From Mauremys mutica (taxonomy: Eukaryota; Chordata; Testudines; Geoemydidae): a DNA stretch of 64,000 nt. The translations under genes were made by a program, and so were the position numbers. Under the pieces are notes generated by a model. The model did no database searches, was not told the DNA's origin, and saw only the letters and a list, made by a program, of their open reading frames with translations. Each line of letters begins with the position of its first letter. The stretch's first letter is position 1. The DNA is taken from positions 61,334,948 to 61,398,947 of the forward strand of contig NC_059082.1 in NCBI RefSeq assembly GCF_020497125.1, given 5' to 3'. Below are positions 1 to 11,943 of the stretch, piece after piece.

Positions 1-249
1 AAGCTGTGTATTGCACATATAATTTGCATAAGTCACTTTGACCAACACCACCTATATCAATGCAAAAGCCACATGAAAAGCTGCCTTTCACCCCAGCTGA
101 GGCTGCAGCACTATGTGAATGATGCTATTTCTAGGAAAATCTGCATTTCAGTTTGCAATGTTCCTTGGGAGCTCTCTCGATGAAAAGGTCTGTATAAAGC
201 ATCCTATGGAAAATCAACTGTAATAGGGGAAGTATATGCCAATAGCAAT

Positions 250-785
250 TGGGTTTGCAGGGTTGCTGCCATGTTGGTCCCAGGATATTAGAGACCAGGT
301 GGTTGAGGTAATATCTTTTATTGGACCAACTGCAGAACTTTGTCCAATAAAAGGTATTTCCTCACTCACCTTTTATCTCTAAGATCCTGGGATTAACATG
401 GTTATAACATGACTGCAAATGACAATGAAAGAAATCGAATTTTGCCGTCTGAAATGGAAACTCCACAACATGAAGAGGAAGGAAGCCAAACTTAACAGTG
501 ACATCTACTTCTTGAGTGAACACAAGGGAAAAAACATCATCCCCAGAGGACGTACCATATAATCCTTTATCCACTATGTGCAACTCCAGATATGCTGAAC
601 AGCTCTGCAAGAAGGACTTCAGAAAAACTGAGGAACCATCTCCTGCACTCTCACATACTCCATAAGGGAACACCTCAAACAAGAAATCATCACATACTCC
701 CACACACGGGAATGAAAAAATCAGGAAACCTACCTGGAGATCATGCACAGAAGTTGGTCCAATAAAATATGTTACCTCACCCACC
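250..785. mobile_element. relic of a second PLE family: foldback terminus, N-terminal coding relic, terminal fragment
   Basis: Positions 250-345 are the minus-sense copy of a PLE 3' end (GTTGGTCCCAGGATATTAGA, TTTTATTGGACCAACT). Positions 346-410 hold the plus-sense partner. Positions 430-740 read in part as the PLE N-terminal region (KWKLHNMKRKEAKLNSDIYF, then KGKNIIPRG) with stop codons. Positions 738-785 repeat the GTTGGTCCAATAAAA terminal motif. Element limits and target duplication are unclear. Confidence 0.55.
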
Positions 786-2520
786 TTAACCCCATAACAT
801 CTGGGCTCAGTCCTCAGCAGCCTTCAAGAGGTGCTGTACACAGTGGAGGGTGGGAGGTGTAAAAGAGCCATTTATGGCTCCTCAACTCTGGGGCACACAG
901 TCCCTGTCCCCATTGTATTTTAGAACAGCTTCAAGGCCCCTTTAACTCCTATTACCTATGCCAGCCAGCTATGGACCCAAGAGGCTGGTATGCTAGATGG
1001 GGATTATCAGAGCACAGCAACACTCAGCCACATCATCCTAGTCATAACCCCAACGCACCCTGTATGCCGGGGTGGGGGTGGAGGGAGTGCTAGAGATGTG
1101 GCCTAGGAGCCAATTGTGCCAGCTGTATAATAGTACATTGGAGGTTCTTTACACTCCCTATTCTTACTGGGTAAATGGCAAACTTTGACAGACAGGTGTG
1201 AACAGGCGCTTTGAACAGCACTGAGTAATGCAGGCAGCGTAGCCAAAAGTTGCTATGCCACACATCACAGGATACTACATTTCCCCGAGAGGGGACACTG
1301 TTGAACAATGTTAGCTGAAGGATGGTACCAAACAAGGATAATGCCTCCAAGCACTGGCCTGCTGAATATGCTGGATCATCACCAAGACAAAGCCCAAGAG
1401 TAAAGACTTTGTTACCAGTGCTGTGCTGGAGTCCTCTCTCCCCCAAAACAGCGGGCACCCAGCATCCAGCTCAGGTAAGACATTGATTCTATCTCAGATG
1501 GTATCCCCACAGGATTCCTGGGGTGATGAGCGAAACCAGAGAATTTGTTTGCATTCAGCTTTTGCTCATGGCTAGACAGATGATGAATTGAGTCCTTTGC
1601 ATAGCTAGCCTATGCAAATACATACTCATATTACTGTTCCCTTGTCCTCGCCCCCGCAACCATTGCGGGTTTGTTTGATCCACCTGCTGCATCTTGTCAT
1701 TAACCTAGACTGCAAGCTTTTCGGTTCAGGCGGCTGTGTTTGTACTACCTGTTTGTACAACATATAACACAACAGGGCCCCAATTCCCAAATATAGTATA
1801 AACAAAAATATGGACTGTCTCCCTTGTGTTCCAGACATGGGTTCCCACAGCACAGGACTCTTCTGGGCAACAACATAACATACAGGGCTTGCATAAGAAC
1901 TTGACATCTCAAAGTGGCAACACAAATGTCTGCCAATCTGAATGTTCTGTTTTAGTGGGTTTGAATTTATCTGGTACCCACTGTTTCCTACAGAACAACC
2001 TATTCCAGGAGTATCAGCTGTGACAGTGATGAGTGGTGCCTTCCCTATGCAATATGAACTGGATCTGATATATAAATCCTGGCAAGTTTAATCATCCATA
2101 AGATGCTGCCATATAGTCTGCAAAGGATTATTTTCAGAAAGCTGTTTTCACTGAAGATAAAAACTATTTTGCAAACTATGGTCATAGTCCCTTAGACCCA
2201 ACACCTTCAGTTAGAGTGGGATACATTTGTATTCTTGAAAACAGTAACACAAGAAATGAAATAAGAAGCTAGCATAAGAAAAATTACCAGGAAAAACATG
2301 CATGTGCTGTAAAAAGTTACCCTTAGTTGTGCAACAGGAAGCAGTTATTAATGAAACGATGTCATGCCACGTTGTGGGAGTGTATTGGGTAACCACCTTC
2401 TTCATCACCAAAGTGACTGCATCAGAGGGTTCCCTGACATGAAAGAGAGCAGGAAAGGCTGGGAAAAACATTTTGCTCAGCTGTGCTAAAGGTCATATTT
2501 CCATGCTTTGTAACTTAAAG
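786..2520. other. unassigned sequence
   Basis: I see no gene or recognisable repeat. The short open frames at 1090-1458 and 1626-2023 overlap on both strands and have no domain. Confidence 0.5.
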
Positions 2521-2888
2521 CAGTGGCTCTCAGCCCTTCCAGACTATGGTATCCCTTTCAGGAGTTTGATTTGTCCTGCATAACCCCAAGTTTCACCTCA
2601 CTGAAAAACGACTTGCTTACAAAATCAGACATAAAAACACAGAAGTGCCACAGCCACTATTACTGAAAAATTGCTTATTTTCTCATTTTTACCATATACA
2701 TTATAAAATAAATCAATTGGAATATAAATATTGTACTTACATTTCAGTGTATATTATATAGAGCAGTATAAACATGTCATCTTGTATGAAATATTAGTTT
2801 GTACTACCTTCACTAGTGCTTTTTATGTAGCCTGCTGTAAAACTAGGCAAATATTTAGATGAGTAGCTGTACCCCCTGGAAGATCTCT
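2521..2888 (-). mobile_element. truncated hAT element (same family as 25339 and 35988)
   Basis: Reverse-complement relative of the 25.3- and 36.0-kb elements. It begins with the terminal repeat GCAGTGGCTCTCAGCCCTTCC and shares the internal AT-rich block with TTGCTTACAAAATCAGACAT. The opposite terminal repeat is lost near 2888. Confidence 0.72.
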
Positions 2889-3044
2889 GACTTAAAGCTT
2901 CCTGACCACCCAACGGTGTTTCAGTCATGGCACTGGACCTGCATTTATTCACAAGTACCTATTTTGTGATTTTCCTTATTATTTGTCTTTTGCCAATAGT
3001 CTTTGCTTTTAAATGAACAATGAAACAATCTTTCTACTACCTAG

Positions 3045-3245
3045 CACTTTTCACTGGCAGGTCACAAAGCACTTTTCCAAGGAGGTTGGTATCATTATCC
3101 CCATTTCAGCGATGGAGTAACTAGGGCACAGACAGGGGGAGTGATTTGCTCACGGTCACCCAGCAGGGAGTGGCAAAGTTGGGAATAGAAACCACATCTC
3201 CTGAGTCCCAGCCCAGTGCTCCATCCTTTAGGCCTTACTGCCTAC
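3045..3245 (-). mobile_element. MIR-like SINE
   Basis: Reverse MIR core and tail: ATTATCCCCATTTCAGCGAT, AGTGATTTGCTCACGGTCAC, CCCAGCCCAGTGCTCCATCC. Confidence 0.68.
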
Positions 3246-4681
3246 CTCAGTGAAGGCAACTGGAACTGGAGGCAATGACTGTGGTTACAGATATTTGTTG
3301 GTGCTTTGGGTTATCTACACGGCAGTGTCTCCCCCCAGCCTCCCATGTTTGAATATGATTGTGAACAAATCTCGTTCAAGTGCCAACACAAATCATCGTA
3401 CCAGCTACCCCTGGCTAAACCCCTCTTCACAGCAGGGGTTAATCAGTTACCTGACCCAGTACTGAACTGGGTCTGTTGTGGTCTTCAGTGACTGTTAAAT
3501 TGTGGTCAGCGTTGTGTCAGCTCACTCAGTTGTTTGCAACACTGTTCAAATACCATGAGGTTTTGAAGCATAGATAAGCCCTTAGAGAGGAGGCAAGTAA
3601 ACTCTGACCTCACAGGAGGCTGTGTCAGGAGCCAAGGGAGCAGTGTGAGCTCTCAGGTCAAAAGCAAACAGGGTTGTGATCTACTCCCCATGGGAGGAAT
3701 GTGGCAGAGGCCTGTGCTGCTCTCCTCCTCACAGAGGAATGGTGGAGTGAAACATTGCAACTGCCCCTTGAGAAAAGGCTTCACCTTGCACCCATACCAA
3801 GGACTGACTTTCCCTCTGATGTGACAGAAGGCCTTACCTCATGACAGCTCAGTGCAGGAGGGGTTGTAGAACACCTCTGCATTAACCGCTGCACCCCCGT
3901 GCTCCCGCCATCACCTCCTCTTCCTGACAGAGTTCAGTGGACTGAGTCTTCCACTAACAGATTAGCCTGAAAGACATCGACCTCCCAACCCTTGTTTTGG
4001 TTTTACCGCTGTATGCCAAGTCCGTGCCAGCTCCTTGACAGCACCTTTTGGAGAGTTTTCTCACCTTTGACCAAAGGCCTAAGCCATTACCTCTCTCTGT
4101 GACCCTAAGGAAGGCAGACAGACATCAGGTTCCATTCCTTCGGACTGATCAGCCATCTTGCATAGATCTTAAACAAAGCCACATTTATTTGGCATGTGAT
4201 TGAGACTAAAGAAGGAAAGCACCCAGTACATACTGAGCCAAATAACACACACAGCTGAGGCAACACTATGGTAAGCATAGCTAGCTAAGGCCTGACCTCA
4301 CAGTTACAATCTATGTTTCATTTTCCCCCATATCAGCAGCATGCCATGTGTGTCTTTGGCTGCAGCCCCAAATAAGACAAGGGCTCTTTCTTGGCTTGTG
4401 TCTGTGTCTAACATCAGCAGCACCCTGTGTCACTGGAGGGCCACTCCTACTTGTAGTTCTCAAAGATTGTATCAACCCAAAGTATTCAGTCTTCACTGGC
4501 ATACTGGACATTACCCCTTTTTCTGTGCTGATGTTGATAAATAATTACAGCTAAGTTACAAAGAACCTAATGTTTCCAACAGGTTTTTAAATGCACTATA
4601 CCAAGAGATACTTTGCATGTTCAAAGCACTGATGTTAACTAACAAACTCTCCCAATAGCACCATAATAAGAAGGTAGGTAA
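3246..4681. other. unassigned sequence
   Basis: Nothing recognisable between the MIR copy and the small MITE at 4682. Only short spurious frames occur. Confidence 0.5.
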
Positions 4682-4852
4682 GTTATACCGGTATCATTAA
4701 AGTGGTACCTGCCCCTGAGTGGATGCAGTTATAGCGGTATAAGAGTGCTCATACCGCTACAGCTTATTCTGTAAGTGGAATAAGCTATAATAGTATAAGT
4801 TACCTGTATACCAGCATAACTGTGTTGACACTAGGCCTTTTACTGGTATAAC
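4682..4852. mobile_element. small palindromic MITE
   Basis: GTTATACCGGTA at the left and TACTGGTATAAC at the right are inverted, with several internal TATACCGCTA-like inversions. Superfamily not determined. Confidence 0.5.
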
Positions 4853-4924
4853 CATATCGGTTTGCAAAAACAATAATAAAAATAAATAAATCATACTGAG
4901 ATGACATAATTATATCGTGAATTA

Positions 4925-6106
4925 ATTTGTCAGGGACTGAAGACTGGAATGAAGACGATAGTCAACAGCTTTGCTCATCTGGCACAATGGGGCTTTCTTC
5001 AGTACCGGGCAAACTGGTTGAAACTATAATAAAGAACAATATTGTCAGACATACAGATGAACAGAATTTGTTGAGGAAGAGTCAACATGGTTTTAGTAAA
5101 GCGAAATCATGCCTCACCAATCTACTAGAATTCTTTGAGGGGGGTCAACAAGCATGTGGACCATGGGGATCCAGTGGATATAGTGTACTTAGATTTTCAC
5201 AAAGCCTTTGACAATGTCCCTCACCAAAGGCTCTTAAGCAAAGTAAGCTGTCATGGGATAAGAGGGAAGGTGCTCTCATGGATTGGTAACTGGTTAAAAG
5301 ATAGGAAACGAAGGGTAGGAATAAATGGTCAGTTTTCAGAATGGAGAGAGGTAAATAGTGGTGTCCCCCCAGGGGTCTGTACTGGGACCAGTCCTATTCA
5401 ATATATTCATAAATGATCTGGAAAAAGGGGTAAACAGTGAGGTGGCAAAAATTGCAGATGATACAAAATTACTAAAGATAGTTAAGACCCAGGCAGACTG
5501 TGAAGAGCTACAAAAGGATCTCTCAAAACTTGACTAGGGAACAAACTGGCAGATGCAATTTAATGTTGATAAATGCAAAGATAATCTACATTGGAAAACA
5601 TAATCCCAACTATACATATAAAATGATGGGGTCTAAATTAGCTATTACCACTCAAGAAAGAGATCTTGGAGTCGTGGATAGTTCTCTGGAAACATCCACT
5701 CAATGTGTAGCAGCAGTCAAAAAAAAAAAGTGAACAGAATGAAGGGAATAATTAAGAAAGGGATAGATAATAGGACAGAAAATATCATGTTGCCTCTATA
5801 TAAATCCATGGTACGCCCACATCTTGAATACTGTGTGCAGATGTGGTTGCCCCATCTCAAAAAAAGATATATTGGAATTGGACAAGGTTCAGAAAAGGGC
5901 AACAAAAATGATTAGGGGTATGGAACAGCTTCCATATGAGGAGAGAATAATAAGACTGGGACTTTTCAGCTTGGAAAAGAGATGACTAAGTGGGGGGATA
6001 TGATAGAGGCCTATAAAATCATGACTGGTGTAGAGAAAGTAGATAAGGAAGTGTTGTTTACTACTTCTCATAACACAAGAACTAGGGGGTCACCAAATGA
6101 AATTAA
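4925..6106 (+). pseudogene. CR1 LINE reverse transcriptase relic (5' part of an interrupted CR1)
   Basis: From about 4985 the sequence reads as a CR1 RT broken by frameshifts and stops. SVPGKLVETIIKNNIVRH is followed after a shift near 5130 by GDPVDIVYLDFHKAFDNVPH, RVGINGQFSEWREVNSGVP, SIPIQYIHK-type finger-palm residues, then [19 protein letters not shown] and a decayed tail up to the CACCAAATGAAATTAA target. CR1 proteins copy the element by target-primed reverse transcription. The N-terminal endonuclease region is missing. The copy continues at 8462 after a large insertion. It is clearly inactive. Confidence 0.85.
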
Positions 6107-6767
6107 CAGGGCCGCCCAGAGGATTCAGGGGGCCTGGGGCAAAGCAATTTCGGGGGCCTCTTTCATAAAAAAAATTGCAATACTATACAATACTATATTC
6201 TCTTGGGGGCCCCTGTGGGGCCCGGCGCAAGTTACCCCACTTGCTCCACACCCACGGGCAGCCCTGGGAAAAATAAACCTCTGCATCTCGGCACAAACCC
6301 AGTTTTGAGAAAACTTCTTTACAAGGTATCACTGGTTCTCAGCATCAGCTAGTGCTAAAAGGCACTAAAGCTCATTAAAAGGGTTGGACAAACATTTTCT
6401 GTCAAAACTTTTTCTGGATCGAAAACTAGAGGTTTTTAAAAAGCAGAAAAAAATCACCGACAATGTCTGCTTTCCTTCGAAATTTGTTGTGTTTTTTTTA
6501 ATTGAAAAGCTGAAATTAGTCTGCCAGAACATGAATATGGTTTGGGGTTTCAGAAATATGTGGCCAAATATTTGCTGCTTGCTGTGTTTGATTGTTTAAA
6601 GAAACAATAAAAAAATTCTGCTTAAAAAAAATCCAAAACTTTTGAACCACCTCAGCTTGTGACCAAATGCCTGAGCCCATCCAGTCAGATTTTTCCAGGT
6701 TTCTAATACCCTGCTGGGTTCCTTGACTCATATCTGTCTCCATAACTTTGGGTTCATTTAGGTTACA

Positions 6768-7000
6768 ACATAAGAACAGCCATACTGGGTCAAACCAAAG
6801 GTCCATCCAGCCCAGTATCCTGTCTACTGACAATGGCCAATGCCAAGTGCCCCAGAGGGAGTAAACCTAACAGGTAATGATCAAATGAACTCTCTCCTGC
6901 CATCCATCTCCACCCTCTGACAGACAGAGGCTAGGGACACCATTCCTTACCCATCCTGGCTAATAGCCATTAATGGACTTAACCTCCATGCATTTATATG
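6768..7000 (-). mobile_element. CR1 3' tail fragment
   Basis: Reverse-complement match to the turtle CR1 3' end, recognised by CATAAGAACAGCCATACTGG, CCCAGTATCCTGTC and GGCTAATAGCCATTAATGGA. The same segment recurs at 47891 and 57327 (minus) and 8600-8818 (plus). Confidence 0.75.
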
Positions 7001-7206
7001 TTTCCTAGAGACTGGCTCCATGGGGTCCCTCACAAACTGGAGACGGTTACTGTGGGTTTGTCTTTGGTACAACTTATGTACATACTCCACGAACTGAGCA
7101 TTTGAGCTTGTTCCAGAATCTGGGATGAGTCTATGTTGTGAAAACTGAAATGCACAAAATAGCACATGCATATGAATGGACACAGGGTGCTAAAATTAAA
7201 TTAACA

Positions 7207-7440
7207 CAGGGGTTCTCAAACTGGGGGTCAGGACCCCTCACGAGGTTATTACTCAGGGGGTCACGAGGTTATTACTGGGGGTCGCAAGCTGTCAGCCTCC
7301 ACCTCAAACCCCGCTTTGCCTCCAGCATTTATAATAGTGTTAAATATATAAAAAAGTGTTTTTAATTTATAAGGGGGGGTTTGCATTCAGAGGTTTGCTA
7401 TGTGAAAGGGGTCACCAGTATAAAAGTTTGAGAACCACTG
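7207..7440. mobile_element. hAT (Charlie-type) MITE
   Basis: Terminal inverted repeats CAGGGGTTCTCAAACT and AGTTTGAGAACCACTG enclose 234 bases. The flanking 8-mers AATTAACA (7199-7206) and AATTAACC (7441-7448) match at seven positions, the 8-bp duplication typical of hAT transposons. Confidence 0.82.
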
Positions 7441-7739
7441 AATTAACCCTTCTGAAGCCTCAGGGAATGCGGCGGGGGTGGGGGGGTGTCTCCCTTAGTA
7501 GGGTTGGGAAGGAGGTAGGTGGTGTAGGATATTGCTCTTCTCATGTGATCCCTCCCCCAGTGGCTAATTTTAAACAAAGCTACCCTCCCCTGACATGAAT
7601 CTCCCTATGGCACTGAAATTAAATATAGACTATAATTTGGCATTTGAGAAGTGAAAGGGATGATAGGCCTAATGGAAAAGCTAACAGCTTGGCTCTTCTG
7701 CAAGCCTCAAACTGCTGAATGAGCTTTAGGGTAGGGAAG

Positions 7740-8105
7740 GCTGTGCCTCCCAAACAGACTGGCCCTGCCCCCTATCCGACCCCCACCCACTTCCTGCCCA
7801 CCAACTGCCCACCCCCCCTTAGAATCTCCAACGCATCCTGCTCCTTGTCCCCTCACCGTCCCCCAGAGACCCCACCCCCAACCACCACCCCGGGACCCCA
7901 CCCCTGCTCCCTGTCTCCTGACTGCCCCAACCCCTATCCTCCACCCCACCCCCCGCTGAGTCCTGACAGATCACTGGAATGCCCACGATCCAATCCCCCC
8001 ATTCCCTGTCCCCTGACCGCCCCCCAACCTCTGCCCCTCACTGTCCCCTGACTGTCCCAGGACTCCCTGCCCCTTAGCCAACCCCCCGGCCCCCCCCCTC
8101 ACCTG
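7740..8105. repeat. C-rich low-complexity tract with degenerate repeats
   Basis: This is an almost purine-poor top strand dominated by variants of CCCCTGACCGCCCC and CCCCACCC. The open frames here are by-products of composition. Confidence 0.75.
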
Positions 8106-8108
8106 GAA

Positions 8109-8357
8109 CCTCAGCGCATCCAGGAGCTTCCTCGACAGCTGCAGCGTGGCTCCGGCAGGGCCCCTGAGCTCCGCCCCGCTCAGAGCCGCGTGGTAAGGGG
8201 GCGGGGCTGCGAGCTCCACGCCGAGCAGAGGGAACTCAGGCCCCGCTGGAGCTCGCAGCCCTGCCCCCTTACCACGCGGCTCTGAGCGGGGAGGCGCTCA
8301 GGGGCCCCGCCGGAGACATGCTGCAGCTGTTCAGGGACGCTGCTGGATGCGCTGAGG
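8109..8357. repeat. long GC-rich inverted repeat (foldback)
   Basis: Arms of about 108 bases (8109-8216 and 8249-8357) are near reverse complements around a 32-base spacer. Recognisable pieces are CGCGTGGTAAGGGGGCGGGG against CCCTGCCCCCTTACCACGCG, and CAGCGCATCCA against TGGATGCGCTG. Confidence 0.8.
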
Positions 8358-8461
8358 CTCTGGGAGAGAGGCGGGCTGGGGCAGGAGCCTCAGCCGTTCT
8401 CATGGGGGCCCCTGCGGAGCCCGGGGCAAATTGCCCCACTTGCCCCCCCCGGGTGGCCCTG

Positions 8462-8818
8462 AAAATTAATAGGAAGCAGGTTTAAAACAAATAAAAGAAA
8501 GTATTTCTTCACACAACGCACAGTCAACCTGTGGAACTCCTTGCCAGGCGATGTTATGAAGGCCAAGACAATAACAGGGTTAAAAAAAAGAACTAGATAA
8601 GTTCATGGAGGATAGGTCAATCAATGGCTATTAGCCAGGATGTGCAGGAATAGTGTCCCTAGCCTCTGTTTGCCAGAAGCTGGGAATGAGCGACAGGGGA
8701 TGGATCACTTGATGATTACCTGTTCTGTTCATGCCCTCTGGGGCACCTGGCACTGGAAGACAGGCTATTGGGCTAGATGCACCTTTGGTCTGACCCAGTA
8801 GAGCTGTTCTTATGTTAT
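8462..8818 (+). mobile_element. CR1 LINE 3' part (continuation of 4925-6106)
   Basis: After the 6107-8461 insertion the CR1 resumes with AGGAAGCAGGTTTAAAAC, the region coding the last CR1 residues, and runs to the 3' tail ending near TGTTCTTATGTTAT. The junction carries the duplicated target (GAAATTAA on the left, AAAATTAA on the right), which shows the two parts were once one LINE. Confidence 0.85.
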
Positions 8819-11729
8819 CTTACCAAAAGGGAAAAGTTCATCTGTGCAGGAGACAGAACTTTCTCCAGGGCCAGCCCAAGAGGGGAAGGAACTCCCTCAG
8901 GAACCATGGACCATCACAAACCTCACCACCTTCCGATCCAAGTGCAAGGGACACTTCTTTGACCTACCTTCTCTCACAAACTCCTAGCACATTTTATTTC
9001 TATACAATGAAAAAAATCCCAAACAAGACATTCCACTCTCCAAATTTCTCCCCCTCAGGAGAGGCTGAGAGAACAGTGACAAGCGTTAGAGGTGATACGG
9101 CTTTCCGTTGTCACTCAACCGAACCTCCCATTTATTCCTGAGCAAGGCTCTGAACCCCCTTCCCCCCAATTTACTCCAGTGCTTATTTTGCCTGCATATA
9201 AATACAGGATAGCCCAATTACAGCGGTTGGATAGATAGATTCAATTCGGTCCACTACCTCTAGGTGGCACTATTGTATGACTATTCCCACACACCCTTAT
9301 AAACCACAGATTCAACCTCAAGGAAGAAGGAAGCAGCTGCAAATTTGGAGAACTCTCGCTCTGCGTACTAATGACATCACTGATGGTGACGGAGGGAGGC
9401 AGGGAGGGGCAGATTCATCCTCCCCAGGCTCAGGGTTGGCTTGCCATGTTAAATAGGGCACCACGTTTAAAGGTAGCCTGGGAGAGAGCATCAGGCCAGG
9501 TTTCCATTCTCTTTAATATTGCTGAGTGCATTAAAAACCAGGTCATAGCTTTGAATTGAAACTCAGGGCACCAGATCTTTGCATAGGAGCGGAAGTTATT
9601 TGGCTTGTTTAAACCAAACGCAAGGCTTTGCCCCTCCCAATGTGGCCACTTTTATAATTATCCAGTAAAAGAACAGAAGCAGTTTCATTTACTGCTCTGA
9701 TTTTGTTTTGGAAAGACCTTGTAATTGGCCATATCATGTAGGTGCCTGGCATGCACATATTCTTTCTTCCATCAAAAATGGCTTCTGGGTGCCGTGCATT
9801 TGGCTTTAATGATCAAGTACTTGTAGCACCTCATGCTGCACAATAGAAATAGAATCAGGCAGAATCATAGTAATCATTCTGCTATTGGTACTTCAGGTTA
9901 CTTTCCAAGAGGCTATTTGTATTGATGGCCTTTCCCTTTAGGACCCAATCCTGCTAACATTGAAGTCAGTGGGCATTTCACTATTCGTTTCAATAGGAGG
10001 GGACCATGACCCTTATGCTGATCCATGAGAAATGTTTGGCATATGGATGTAGTGGAAGAAATTCCTTTGTTTTTAAAGGTAGGAAGGCACAGTCCTGTAG
10101 CCTACATGACTCCAAGTCAAGAATGTCACGACTCATGGAAGTGCCCATGACAGCCCATTGCCTGTATAACCTGACTGGGCCATCATGGCATTCAAATGTC
10201 TAGCCCCTTCTGCCCGAGGCCCCGCCCCTTCCAGCGGGGCCAGAGCTGGCCCCATACTGGTAAGAGCTCCATTTTACTTAACCCCAACCTGGGGGTGTCA
10301 GAGTTGTGAGTGTCAAGACCTCACTGTGTTTTCAGCTTGACATTTTCCCTGTCAGGATTGTTAACAACAGAGCTAGCTGAAAAAGGAAAATAATGAAAAA
10401 AATGAGAAATTTAAAAATAATTTCCATTTCACTCTTTGAAATCTTCTCAGCCATATTTCTCCATTTACTGTTTTCGAAATCTGATTTTTTAAAATCAATT
10501 TAGTCACATGGAGTAGGATTTTTTTCCTCCAAAAATATTCAAAATCAAAATTTTTTTCACAGAAGTCAAGGTAAAAAAGGGCATTTTTCAAAAAAAATCT
10601 GGTTAGAAAAATTTCTACTAGCTCTTTTATTTTATTTTCTTATAGTTTTATTTTTTAAATTATAATGAATAAAATAAAAAAAATCATAGACACCCTGAGC
10701 GCACAAAATATTCACAGGAAGAGAAGTTCCATGACAAATACACAATTAATGACTAACTTGATGTTCCAGAATTGACTTACCAAGAAATGGTACATATGGC
10801 ACAAGAGCTAGTTGCTACTCACCTCTAACCATTACACCCAAATCTATCTACTTTAAGTTCTTCTGAGGGACCTATTAATGTGGTATTGAAGCAGCATGCA
10901 TCCCACTTATTTAGCTTCCAGCATCTCCTTTCTGTTTCTCCAGAATTCTAATATATTATTACAGGACCTGATCCAATGCACAGTGAAGTCAGTGGAAAGA
11001 CTGATTAACTTTAGGTCAAGTCCTTAATCTTTTTAAACCATTGCATCTATGACTACATCAATGAATAAGCCTGTGTGGGTGTCACAGGCATGACTTCAGT
11101 GATAAAACACATGGCTTTCAGGGTCTTTTCATTCAATAGAACAAAGAAATCATGATCTGTGTCACTTTGGTGCTAAGCAAATTACTTTCAATTTTGCCTC
11201 CATAGAGGCCTAGTATAGCAGTGTGGGGTTTCAAACTATTACATGGTTTTTTATGTAAAACAGAATATTTGATTTCTCATAAGTTCCTACATGTCTCAGT
11301 GACCATTTTCACTCTCTACAGCTTATTCTGATATGTGCAGATTAATAGAATAGGCTTCTATGTCATTTTACCTACTGCTGAATGATTTTTGTTCATTGTT
11401 TTTAGCTAGGTGCATGCACTATTTAAATATTCACTTCTCACATCAAAGCGATTGAATATCATGTGTGAATTATCTCTAGATCTTGTCTGAAAATAAGTGT
11501 GTATCATATCTGAGTCATTCCCATTACTTGTCTGGAAGCAGTTGCATAATTTATGTTTCACCAAAATGTTGTGTTAGAAGATACATCTCCTGGATTCCCT
11601 GCAATAGGTAAACAATGTACAGATACTATTATTCATTGGGACATATGATCAGCAATAGTAACCCTGCATATTTGTTGTATATGGAGATCTATGCATCTAT
11701 GTTATGTTTATGAGAGACTGTACAACAAC
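8819..11729. other. unassigned sequence with an AT-rich block
   Basis: No gene is seen. Positions 10370-10690 are A/T-rich with long A and T runs. Short GAAGTCAGTGG motifs at 9963 and 10986 resemble a common low-copy repeat, but too little is left to name it. Confidence 0.5.
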
Positions 11730-11935
11730 CAGGGGCGGCTCTAGACATTTCACCGCCCCAAGCACGGCAGCATGCTGCGGGGGGAGCTCTGCCGGTCCGC
11801 GGGACCAGTGGACCCTCCACAGGCATGCTGCCGAAGACAGCCTGCCTGCCGCCCTCCTGGCGACTGGCAGAGCGCCCCCCGCGGCTTGCCGCCCCAAGCA
11901 CGCGCTTGGCGTGCTGGGGCCTGGAGCTGCCTCTG
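11730..11935 (+). mobile_element. hAT MITE, CAGGGGCGGCT family
   Basis: 206 bases from CAGGGGCGGCTCTAG to GGAGCTGCCTCTG. Flanks ACAACAAC / ACAGCAAC match at seven of eight. The GC-rich body consists of degenerate CCGCCCCAAGC units. Confidence 0.83.
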
Positions 11936-11943
11936 ACAGCAAC

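Larger units (their letters stand above)
6107..8461. mobile_element. composite hAT-type insertion (CAGGGCCGCCC family) inside a CR1
   Basis: It starts CAGGGCCGCCC and ends GGGTGGCCCTG, with an 8-bp target duplication differing at one base (6099-6106, 8462-8469). A complete short unit, 6107-6266, with both ends is at the left. A second copy of the 3' end (about 8399-8461) closes the element. Between them lie unassigned DNA, a CR1 tail, a nested hAT MITE, a C-rich tract (7740-8100) and a 108-bp foldback. The 2.35-kb unit may be one hAT with nested insertions or a MITE that captured DNA between two ends. Confidence 0.6.

Noticed and set aside
7719..8219. Proline-rich and glycine-rich frames on both strands
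   Set aside because: They are by-products of the C-rich tract and foldback inside the hAT composite.
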